Source: JBFHFS01 sp041583495 (GTDB lineage: Bacteria; Bacteroidota; Bacteroidia; Bacteroidales; Marinilabiliaceae). From it: a DNA stretch of 34,204 nt. Positions 16,306 to 24,000 of this stretch are shown here, one piece after another. A model generated the notes under the pieces. That model was not told the origin of the DNA. It was given only the letters and a program-made list of their open reading frames with translations, and ran no database searches. The translations under genes and the position numbers were made by a program. Positions within the stretch are counted from its first letter, which is position 1. Every line of letters begins with the position of its first letter. The DNA is taken from assembly GCA_041583495.1 (NCBI GenBank), contig JBFHFS010000053.1:1-34204 (forward strand), given 5' to 3'.

Positions 16306-17601
16306 TTACTTTAACAGTCCCGCAATAAAACCGGTTGTCCAGGCTGCCTGGAAATTAAAACCTCCTGTGATGCCATCAATATCCATCACCTCGCCTGCGA
16401 AATAGAGATTTTTACACACCTTGCTTTGCATGGTGTTAAAGTCGATACTTTTCAGACTCACCCCGCCACAGGTTACAAACTCCTCCTTAAAGGTCGATTT
16501 TCCTCTGGCTTCATATACATCATTGGCTAAAATACTCACCAGCTTATTCATCGATTTTTTTCCGAGTTCAGCCCATTTTTGGTCCACCGATAGGTCTGCT
16601 CTTTCCAATAAGCGCAGCCATAATCTCTCAGGTAACAAATAGGGGCGGATATTGGATAATATTTTCCGGGGATGCTCCTGCACGATCTGTTTCAGGCGTT
16701 CCAGAACCTTTTCGTTATTGGTTTCATACACCCAGTTAATCTGAATCTTGCAGTGGTAATTCATCTCATGGAGCACCCGGGCGCCAAAAGCAGATAATTT
16801 TAATATGGCCGGACCACTCATGCCCCAATGGGTGATGAGCAGCGGCCCCTCCGATTTTATTCTGGTGCCCTGGATGCTAACGATTGTGTTTTCCACCACC
16901 AGGCCCATGAGTTGGGTGATGGTCTCAGTGGGCATATTCAAGGTGAACAACGAAGGAACCGGAGGCTCTATTTTATGATTTAACTTTTCCAGCCACTCCA
17001 GTCCTTTGCTCTGCGGAGAACCGCCGGTGGCTACAATGACCTTTTCGAATTGTTGGGAGGGTAAATCCTCATTTATGAACTCAACCTGCAGCTGGTTGTC
17101 CACCGGTTTAATCCCTTTGATGCCCCTTCCGGTTTTAATTTGAATACCCAGCCTGTTGGCTTCCCTTAGAAAACAATCGATGATTGATTGTGAATTTTGA
17201 GAGGAGGGAAATACACACCCGTCTTCCTGAATGACCAAAGGTACCCCTCGGGATTCAAACCAGGTGATGGTATCCCGATTGTTAAAGGTATGAAAGGCCT
17301 TTTTGAGACTGTTTCCACCTCTGGGGTAGGCTTTTGACAGCTCCTCAATGGTCGAGCATCCGTTGGTGACATTGCACCGTCCTCCCCCCGATACTTTCAC
17401 CTTGGATAAGAGTTTATGAGACTTTTCAAACAGGATCACTTCGGCTTTCGGGTAATTTTCTTTGACCGCAATGGCCGAAAAAAAACCTGCAGCACCGCCG
17501 CCTATTATGGCTACCTTTAAATTCCCCCCAAAGGGTTTTGACTCTGTCTCATTTACTAAACGACTCTTTTCCACCTTGATTTTTTGATAGGGGTAAACCA
17601 T
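16306..17601 (-). CDS. HI0933/YhiN-type FAD-dependent oxidoreductase
   Basis: A 431-residue flavoprotein of the HI0933/BaiN family, widespread and poorly characterised. The dinucleotide-binding motif VAIIGGGAAGFFSA starts at residue 30, and the family motif KVSGGGRCNVTN ends at residue 80. The C-terminus carries YFAGEVMDIDGITGGFNFQA and WTTGFIAG, the second half of the FAD site. Family members usually start just before the glycine motif; here about 29 extra residues precede it, but no other start codon lies closer, so the ATG at 17601 is kept. It stands alone, followed by a weak terminator and the Pho box region. The reaction is unknown; bile-acid reductase activity is known only for distant relatives. 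Confidence 0.9.
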   Translation of the reverse strand: MVYPYQKIKVEKSRLVNETESKPFGGNLKVAIIGGGAAGFFSAIAVKENYPKAEVILFEKSHKLLSKVKVSGGGRCNVTNGCSTIEELSKAYPRGGNSLKKAFHTFNNRDTITWFESRGVPLVIQEDGCVFPSSQNSQSIIDCFLREANRLGIQIKTGRGIKGIKPVDNQLQVEFINEDLPSQQFEKVIVATGGSPQSKGLEWLEKLNHKIEPPVPSLFTLNMPTETITQLMGLVVENTIVSIQGTRIKSEGPLLITHWGMSGPAILKLSAFGARVLHEMNYHCKIQINWVYETNNEKVLERLKQIVQEHPRKILSNIRPYLLPERLWLRLLERADLSVDQKWAELGKKSMNKLVSILANDVYEARGKSTFKEEFVTCGGVSLKSIDFNTMQSKVCKNLYFAGEVMDIDGITGGFNFQAAWTTGFIAGLLK

Positions 17602-17635
17602 ATTAAGATCCCAAAAATAGGGTAATTATGAAGCA

Positions 17636-17785
17636 TTAAACAGCTTTTTATCGTCTAATTCTCTTTTTTCTGAAGAGATTAAGAGTCTGTTCACAATTCT
17701 TATTAATTTGATTTTTTCCTATTTCAAAAATGAAAGAGGGGTTAGGGGTGAATTTTATTTTTTTAAATAATTAGAAGCTGTTTAA
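17636..17785. repeat. 11-bp inverted repeat pair in repeat-dense intergenic region
   Basis: TTAAACAGCTT (17636-17646) is the exact reverse complement of AAGCTGTTTAA (17775-17785). Between them lie AGAGTCTGTT (17682-17691) and AT-rich sequence with no coding frame. The right arm is shared with the adjoining MITE-like element, so these may be nested or partly deleted copies of one repeat family. Confidence 0.55.
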
Positions 17786-17932
17786 ATTTTATCCTTTAGT
17801 TTATTTTGTCGTCTTAATCTCTCATTCGGCAGCAAAATTTCTTTAAATAGCGGTGCTATTCGCACAAATTTTGCCTTGTATGAGAAATTAATTCTTCCAA
17901 ACTAATTCTAAAAACAAAACTTAAACAGTTCC
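17774..17932. mobile_element. MITE-like palindromic element
   Basis: The ends GAAGCTGTTTAAATTTT (17774-17790) and AAAACTTAAACAGTTCC (17916-17932) are imperfect inverted repeats, 14 of 17 matching. Inside, GGCAGCAAAATTT is opposed by AAATTTTGCC, and AATAGC pairs with GCTATT around GGT, so the whole 159 bases can fold into one long broken hairpin. TTA stands on both sides (17771-17773 and 17933-17935), possibly a 3-bp target duplication; the right copy contains the stop codon of the neighbouring gene. There is no coding capacity. A transposase partner is not in the window. Confidence 0.6.
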
Positions 17933-18964
17933 TTAAAAAATTCCATTTTTGTTTAAAGAGTCTTTTATGTCTTCTTGTGATGCTTCCCATTCTTCAATAA
18001 TCTTATCATCTTTAAATCGAAAAATATGTATAACAGAAAATACTTTGCCTGCAGAAAGTTTGACCTTGCCATGTATTGAAACTAAATCGTCTTCTTCAAC
18101 TGTTCGGAGGGTCTCATATTTTTTATTTGGAAATTGTTTTGCATGTTCTTTCATGCCTTTCATCAAAGTTTCCCTGTCTCCTTTGAAATAAGCATTATGA
18201 TGAATAAAATCAGGATGAATATACTTATCATACGCCTCTTTTACCTTTCCTGATGAAACCATTTTTAAAAATTCTGTTGCTATTTCTTTTTCATCCATGA
18301 TTAGACTCTCTTTTCGTTTATTGCTTTTTGTAAGTACGATGTGAGTCCCATTTTCTCCTTCAACTCTTTGAATTTGATTGAATCCCAGTTTTGACATATC
18401 AATGCCTGAAAATAAGTGTTCTCCTGAGCCAAGAAAAACTGGAGAAATCACAAAATGCATTTTATCAACGTATCCTGCTTGCAAGAATTGGCGGAGTGTT
18501 GAGTTACCACCAAGGATACGTATATCTTTTCCATTGGCTGCCTTTTTTGCTTCTGCCAATGCTGCTTCAATACCGCCGGTTACAAAATAGAATATTGTCC
18601 CACCTTTCATTTCAATAGGCTCTCTTGCGTGATGTGTCAGGATAAATGTAGGGCCATGATACGGTGGCTCCTCACCCCACCAACCTTTCCATCCGTCATC
18701 CGACCATTGTCCCCGACTTGGCGCAAACATATTGCGCCCCATAATCCAAGCACCAATATTTTTCATTGATTTTTCTGCAAAATCATTATCTACTCTTTCA
18801 GTTCCAACATTTTTACCCATCATTTTTTGAAACATTTTAGTCGGATGCATCCAGGCATGAAGTTCATTACCTTTAATACCCAAAGGATTTACTTTGCTTT
18901 GGTTGAGTCCAGCACCAAAACCATCCAATGAAATCGTAAATGCAGATATTTTGACTTTGCTCAT
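17933..18964 (-). CDS. RibD-type reductase domain fused to SnoaL-like domain
   Basis: Two normally separate small proteins are joined. The first part (about 1-220 from this start) is a RibD C-terminal/dihydrofolate-reductase-like domain, with ISLDGFGAG, the tryptophan-rich DDGWKGWWGEEPPYHGP, FYFVTGGIEAAL and IRILGGNSTLRQFLQ. The second (about 222-343) is a SnoaL/NTF2-like domain, with FLKMVSSGKVKEAYDKYIHP, HHNAYFKGDRETLMKGMKEH and FRFKDDKIIEEWE. The join SNKRKESLIMDEKE contains an ATG and looks like former intergenic sequence. Substrates are unknown. Homologues start at MSKVK, so 18964 is preferred over in-frame ATGs at 18979 and 19003. It is the last gene of the five-gene block and stops against the MITE-like element. 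Confidence 0.85.
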   Translation of the reverse strand: MSKVKISAFTISLDGFGAGLNQSKVNPLGIKGNELHAWMHPTKMFQKMMGKNVGTERVDNDFAEKSMKNIGAWIMGRNMFAPSRGQWSDDGWKGWWGEEPPYHGPTFILTHHAREPIEMKGGTIFYFVTGGIEAALAEAKKAANGKDIRILGGNSTLRQFLQAGYVDKMHFVISPVFLGSGEHLFSGIDMSKLGFNQIQRVEGENGTHIVLTKSNKRKESLIMDEKEIATEFLKMVSSGKVKEAYDKYIHPDFIHHNAYFKGDRETLMKGMKEHAKQFPNKKYETLRTVEEDDLVSIHGKVKLSAGKVFSVIHIFRFKDDKIIEEWEASQEDIKDSLNKNGIF

Positions 18965-19019
18965 TTTATTGTTTTCCATAATAATTATCACTTTCAAACC
19001 CAATAACTTGAGGGTTTAT

Positions 19020-19607
19020 CTAAAAGGACCCTGTTTTTACTTCTCCTGCTCGCTTATAATTCGCCATAATCACCCCACTTGGCGTAACAAAAGAATCTGT
19101 CAGTGTAAAGGCAGAAGGAATAGTCCCTTCGCCGAACATACGCTTACCCATACCAAGCGTAATTGGGAAAGTTTTGAGCCATAACTCATCGACCAAATCA
19201 TGCTTGAGGAGTGTCTGGATCATGTTACTGCTGCCGTGGATCTGGATATTAGAACCCTCTCCATTCTTGAGGTTTTTGATATCATCTACATTTTTAAGAA
19301 ATACTGAATTTTTCCAATCTGATTTTTCCACAGTACTGCTCATTACATATTTTGTGACGTCATTAATCCCTGGCCACATGTCTGCATGATTGGGCCAGTA
19401 GGACGCAAAAATTTCAAATGTTTTTCTTCCCAAAAGTAGATCCGAAGGTTGCATCTGTTTGGTCATAATTTTACCAGCTTCTTCATCAAAATATGGCGTA
19501 ACCCAACCCCCATACTTAAATCCGCCAGAGGTATCTTCATCAGGTCCGCCAGGTGCTTGCATTACCCCATCAAGGCTTACAAATGTTAAGACAATTATTT
19601 TTCTCAT
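19020..19607 (-). CDS. Dihydrofolate-reductase-fold (RibD C-terminal) family protein
   Basis: A 195-residue single-domain protein of the RibD C-terminal/YyaP type. It begins MRKIIVLTFVSLDGVMQAPG and has PSDLLLGRKTFEIFASYWP, IQIHGSSNMIQTLLKHDLVD and ELWLKTFPITLGMGKRMFGE, the usual NADPH-binding and substrate-side elements. True folate reduction is not implied; most of this family is uncharacterised. AAAGGAG stands 6 bases ahead of the ATG, a strong ribosome site that is unusual here. It is 16 bp after the preceding VOC gene and 55 bp before the fusion gene, in one apparent operon. Confidence 0.9.
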   Translation of the reverse strand: MRKIIVLTFVSLDGVMQAPGGPDEDTSGGFKYGGWVTPYFDEEAGKIMTKQMQPSDLLLGRKTFEIFASYWPNHADMWPGINDVTKYVMSSTVEKSDWKNSVFLKNVDDIKNLKNGEGSNIQIHGSSNMIQTLLKHDLVDELWLKTFPITLGMGKRMFGEGTIPSAFTLTDSFVTPSGVIMANYKRAGEVKTGSF

Positions 19608-19613
19608 TTTGTT

Positions 19614-19620
19614 CTCCTTT
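19614..19620 (-). promoter_or_regulatory. Strong Shine-Dalgarno of the reductase-fold gene
   Basis: AAAGGAG lies 6 bases before the ATG at 19607. Most other starts in the window have no such sequence. Confidence 0.75.
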
Positions 19621-19623
19621 AAT

Positions 19624-20067
19624 TTAACTTATAAATGCTTTTTCAAAATCGGCGATTATCATTTTAGTCATTTTCATCATTGCACCAATCACTCTTTGAG
19701 ATTGTTCTGCCGTGCCTGTTTTCATCATTTCGACGAATCTTTTTGGTACAATTTGCCAGGAAACTCCGAATTTATCCTTGCACCAACTGCATTTTTCTTC
19801 ACTGCCTCCATCAGCTATTAATTGATCCCATAGCCGGTCAATTTCAACTTGATCATCACACAAGACAAAAAATGAAATTGCTTCGTTAAATTTGTATTTA
19901 GGTCCTCCATTGAGGGCTATGAAGTTTGTTCCATTTAATTCAAATTCAACTATCATCCCTCCGTCAGAGATAATTTTTGAATTATCAAATACTGAGCAAT
20001 AAAATGATGCTGCTTCTTTGGCTTTATTGTCAAACCATAAATAGGGCGTTATTTTTTGAAATTTCAT
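19624..20067 (-). CDS. PhnB-like VOC family protein (3-demethylubiquinone methyltransferase-like)
   Basis: A 147-residue protein of the glyoxalase/bleomycin-resistance fold, PhnB-like branch. It has the signature ITPYLWFDNKAKEAASFYCS near the start, then SKIISDGGMIVEFELNGTNF, FVLCDDQVEIDRLWDQLIAD, SWCKDKFGVSWQIVPK and a helical tail FVEMMKTGTAEQSQRVIGAM. The old family label comes from sequence databases; real activity is generally unknown. The ATG at 20067 is chosen because GGAGG lies 5 bases ahead; an in-frame TTG at 20079 overlaps that site. It lies 28 bp after the upstream VOC gene. Confidence 0.9.
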   Translation of the reverse strand: MKFQKITPYLWFDNKAKEAASFYCSVFDNSKIISDGGMIVEFELNGTNFIALNGGPKYKFNEAISFFVLCDDQVEIDRLWDQLIADGGSEEKCSWCKDKFGVSWQIVPKRFVEMMKTGTAEQSQRVIGAMMKMTKMIIADFEKAFIS

Positions 20068-20072
20068 ATTAT

Positions 20073-20077
20073 CCTCC
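20073..20077 (-). promoter_or_regulatory. Strong Shine-Dalgarno that fixes the VOC gene start
   Basis: GGAGG, spaced 5 bases from the ATG at 20067, decides between this ATG and the upstream TTG. Confidence 0.75.
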
Positions 20078-20095
20078 AATCCTCCATTAAAAATA

Positions 20096-20509
20096 CTACA
20101 TTGGCAACGGTTGTATGATACTTACACGATTGCCTTCGGTATCAATAAACGAAACGTATGTGCCATTTCCTGGTATGTCCATCGGCTCCCCTAAGACCTT
20201 GCCACCATTCTTGTTGATGAGTTCCATCGATTCTTTAATATCATCAATCGCGATAACCACAGAAGGATATTGTGCTGGCCAGTCAGGCTTCTTTGGGAAA
20301 AAGCCTCCTCCTATGGTGCCCCTTGCCACATCCTTAAACATTGAATCCTGCCTTTCATTGGCTACAGCCGTTTTTGCAAGCACATAGTCCATCATATCAG
20401 GTCCAAGCTTTGTCATCTCCCAACCAAACACTTTAGAATAGAATTTTATCATTCTTTCTTTGTCTTCGTATGGCATTTCAAAGTGTACTACTGGGTTCAT
20501 TTTTTTCAT
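20096..20509 (-). CDS. VOC family protein
   Basis: A 137-residue single glyoxalase-fold protein. After MKKMNPVVHFEMPYEDKERM it has FYSKVFGWEMTKLGPDMMDY, GGGFFPKKPDWPAQYPSVVI, IDDIKESMELINKNGGKVLG and FIDTEGNRVSIIQP, the paired beta-alpha-beta-beta-beta pattern of the family. The ATG at 20509 follows the stop of the upstream VOC gene by one base, so the two are translationally coupled; the frame stays open to 20557, but that would overlap the upstream gene. Such proteins bind a metal and act as lyases, dioxygenases or drug-binding proteins; which applies here is unknown. Confidence 0.88.
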   Translation of the reverse strand: MKKMNPVVHFEMPYEDKERMIKFYSKVFGWEMTKLGPDMMDYVLAKTAVANERQDSMFKDVARGTIGGGFFPKKPDWPAQYPSVVIAIDDIKESMELINKNGGKVLGEPMDIPGNGTYVSFIDTEGNRVSIIQPLPM

Positions 20510-20510
20510 A

Positions 20511-20957
20511 TTATTTTCCAGAAAATATTTTGTCAGACCGTTTTTGCATTTCTTCAAAACTCACATCTTCTTTGTGCGTAGTTATCATCCATCTATATCC
20601 AAACGGATCCATTACTTGTCCAACTCTGTCACCATAAAATTCATCTTTAACAGGCATTACAATTTTAGCTCCTGCCTCAATTGCTTTTTGAAATATGGTA
20701 TCAACATCTTTAACATATAAGCCAAAAGACATAGGATTTCCACCAATACCCCATTCGATATTTTCATCTGCCATCATTAGTAATGAACCTTCAATTTCTA
20801 TTTCTGCATGTCCTATTAGACCGTTTGGCATTAGTAATCTTGCCCTTTCTGTTGCACCAAAGGCCTTTTTGTAAAACTCAATTGCTTCGCTAACCCCATT
20901 GATAGTTATATACGCATTCAATGAGTGTGCTCCCGGATAAATGTGTGATGTTGTCAT
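20511..20957 (-). CDS. PhnB-like VOC family protein
   Basis: A 148-residue glyoxalase-fold protein, first gene of the five-gene block. It reads HSLNAYITINGVSEAIEFYK, KAFGATERARLLMPNGLIGH, AEIEIEGSLLMMADENIEWG, then FGLYVKDVDTIFQKAIEAGA and KDEFYGDRVGQVMDPFGYRW. HAEIEI and the DRVGQVMDPFG motif are typical of the PhnB-like branch. Thirty-two bases upstream of its ATG begins an 84-bp palindromic element, so the block's promoter must lie in or near that repeat. Function unknown. Confidence 0.9.
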   Translation of the reverse strand: MTTSHIYPGAHSLNAYITINGVSEAIEFYKKAFGATERARLLMPNGLIGHAEIEIEGSLLMMADENIEWGIGGNPMSFGLYVKDVDTIFQKAIEAGAKIVMPVKDEFYGDRVGQVMDPFGYRWMITTHKEDVSFEEMQKRSDKIFSGK

Positions 20958-20989
20958 ATTATTTTTGTTTTTAGTTGTGGTTATTTACT

Positions 20990-21073
20990 GTCTGTTTAAT
21001 TTTAGCGTTCCGGTTTACAATGACCGCTAACCCCCAAGTGGGTTCAATACTGTTCAAAAGAATTCAAACAGAC
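20990..21073. repeat. 84-bp palindromic MITE-like element
   Basis: GTCTGTTT (20990-20997) is mirrored exactly by AAACAGAC (21066-21073). Inside, TTAGCG (21002-21007) is mirrored by CGCTAA (21025-21030), and CCC and GGG flank AAGT. The outer arm shares CTGTTT with the elements at the other end of the five-gene block. No coding frame and no clear target duplication. Confidence 0.55.
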
Positions 21074-21090
21074 TCTAAAGGATTCAAAAT

Positions 21091-24000
21091 TTAATCTACC
21101 TCATTAATTTTTATTACATCGGCATAAATCAGTCGGTCGGTCTGCTCCGATTGTTCCAGCCGTTCGGCATATTGGCCTGGTATGTTGGGAATATTGGAGG
21201 GGCCACGTTCGTACTCTTCCACAATGACCTGAAATGGAGCGGTCTTATAGTCGCGGGGTAGTTTAAAGCCTTTTTCTATCTTATAATAATTCCCCGAAAC
21301 CATCTCTTTTCGCGTAATGGGGATGGTCAGGCTCTCTTCCTGAAGTTTTTTTTCATTCATGCCGGCATCTATCATGCCATAGATGGGCTGGGCCAGCTTG
21401 GTGTCGAGAAAGGATATCTTCAGGAAGTTGTAGTTGCCATATTTGGCATTGCCCGGGTTGTAAATGTTCCCCTCAACGGTGATGGTAAATCTCGAGTTCT
21501 GATCGTCCTTTTTGAATTGCAGCGTAGTTTGCCGTTCCGGCATTAGCTGGGTCATTTTTGCGACGGCTAGAGGAGAGAGGCATACATCGCTGTTTTCTTC
21601 GCGAACCGAGTGGGGCTGGTACCTTGCCAAAAATAGCCTGATAAAGGGGAAGTACATCTGCCCCGGATTGATGGCCAGATCGCAATACCAAAGTTGGCTC
21701 TCCTCATCGAAATGCACCGGATAGGCCACTGCCTTTGCCAGAGCACCGGGTTGACCGGGATATTGCAATCCGCTTTCCACTATCGGATTCATCCTGAAAT
21801 CAGATCTTTGCGGGGAAACATTGGTCGGTCTTTGACCATATAAAATGGGATCGATACCCCAGTGGGTATAATAGTTGGTGTACCCCGGGGTGGCCATGGC
21901 CATCGACAATAGATTGGATTTGTATTCAGGCAAAATTACCGCCAGCATCTCATCTTCACCACTTGAATACCAGGGCCGTTTCAGGTAAATGCGTAGGCCG
22001 CCTCCCATGCGCTGATGACGCACTGCTTCTGCATTTTGAGATTTACGCCACTCAAAAGTAGGCACAATGTATTCTATCTCGGGTGTATTGGGGCGAACAG
22101 AGCTCAGAATGTTGACCCGCTCTTTCCATTCACTCTCCCGCGAGGTCTTTAACTTCGGATCGGCGGTTAAGATCTTATCAAAATAATCACGGTACCTCGA
22201 CGAGGCCACCAGTCTGTAATTCACCCAACGGTGTTTGGTGTCCCCAAAGTGGTGCTCCAGTGGTAAAATCCGCAGGTTCATCTGGTTCAGGAAGCTGAAT
22301 TTGGCCATGGCCAGGTCGTATTTTACTCTTTGTGCCAGGTTTATTTGCGGCGACACCTTCATCTTTTGTACCTGACTCAAACGGGTGTTCTCAGCCAAAT
22401 ATAATTGATTGACTTTTTTGGCCATGGGTTGCGGGTTTGCCTCGAACATTTGCCGGCTCCGGGGTTTAAAACGCAAAACGGGTTTTTTCTCCAGGTTCTC
22501 GATGGTCGGGGATTTAAGTGTTTCCGGTTCGGGAATGGTTCCCTTGGTCACTACATCGTCGTGGTAATTAATGGCGATATCCGGAATGGTGTTGTGTCCC
22601 TCTTTCTCCTTGATTTTTACCGATATCCCGTCGTCCAGTGGCTCGGTCCATTTGGCCTCAAATTCCACTTTTTGGGTGCTCTCCCCATGGATGTCGAACC
22701 GGGTGTTTATCAGGGCAAAGGTCGTATTGAAGTCGCGGTCGGGGATCAGTGCTTGTATCACCGGGGCATCCAGGGGTTGCTGCACGGCATGTACCAGCTC
22801 AAACTCGCGGGAGGGACTCACCATCCAGTGTTGTCCTGTGACTGCCAGATGTCTTAACTCGCGCAGGTTCTGTGGACTCTCTTTCCTTATACCCTCCCAG
22901 ATGGCCGACAGCTGGTTCAGGTCTTCCTCCCGCCAGAAGGTGCTGAATTTGATGCGGGTGCGGATTCCCTTGGGCAAAAATACCGTAAAGATCCGTTCCG
23001 AGGCATCCCAATTTACCGCTTGTTCGCCCTCTTCCAGCCTGATTCTTATGATCCCGGCGTTGTACCAATCGTCGGGGATATCGATGGTGTTGGTTTGGTT
23101 AGGGCTGATTTCGTTATTCCTGAAAAAGCTGAAGAGCTTAGGCTCAAATTCCTGGGTGTGCGTGTTTTCATACCCTTCCGCCACAAATAAGGAAACCCCT
23201 GCTGCCATTGGATCTGGAAGATAAATGATCTCTACCTCAGAGGGCTGATAGATTTTTTCGGTGTTTTTTATGTCCTGTTTGTAGAGGCCTTCGTGGCTGG
23301 TTATGAGGTTGTATATATCCTGGGCGGCTGCCGGATTATTTCGAAAGGCTTTTTCCAACTTCCCGTGGGTTTCAGCCATCAGCTGGCTGTTTTTGGGGGG
23401 CAGCAGATAACGCTGCGAATAGGCCTCCATGAGCTTGCCGTTGACCTGATGGTCATTTTCATATTTGAGGGCGGTCTGATCGTAATTGCTTCGCACCACC
23501 AGTCTCTCAAGGAATTCCCCGTCTCTTAAATCGTTTCCAACCAAAACAATTGGACTTGCCAGAGGCTCATAACGCAGATAGCGAATGTTTTCGCGTATCG
23601 TTTCCAGCGGGGATTCAGTTTTATGATCCAGAGGAACGCTGTTACCGGCCAGGTCAACAGCCCGCACACGGATGCGGTAGTCTCGGCCAAAACGCAGCTT
23701 GGGCAGGGTGCCCTGAACGATGCTTGATTGGGCATTCATTTTGAACTCAAGGTCGGGGTCGAATTGGTATTTCTTTTGTTCCTGAATTTTGTTGTCGTAA
23801 ACAAAATCTCGTTTCTCTGTTTCATTGGGTTTAAGCTCATAGTCGTCCGACTCGTTGATGGCATATCCCGGCTTGCGTACCGAAAGACTCCATCCCTCCC
23901 AGCGGGCCAGTGTTTCCGAAACGAAGACCTCTTCCGGGTCGTCGGGATCTTCGGCGATTCCCAGTTGAATAAACCCTTCATCGGGTGCAATATTTGGGAT

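Noticed and set aside
17933..20957. The VOC/reductase genes as integron gene cassettes
   Set aside because: Gaps between the genes are only 1 to 55 bases with no attC-like palindromes between them, so it is an operon rather than a cassette array.
22571..23224. A long open frame of 217 codons on the plus strand inside the 1472-residue gene
   Set aside because: It is antisense to a clearly coding gene, has biased, serine-rich composition and no family signature.
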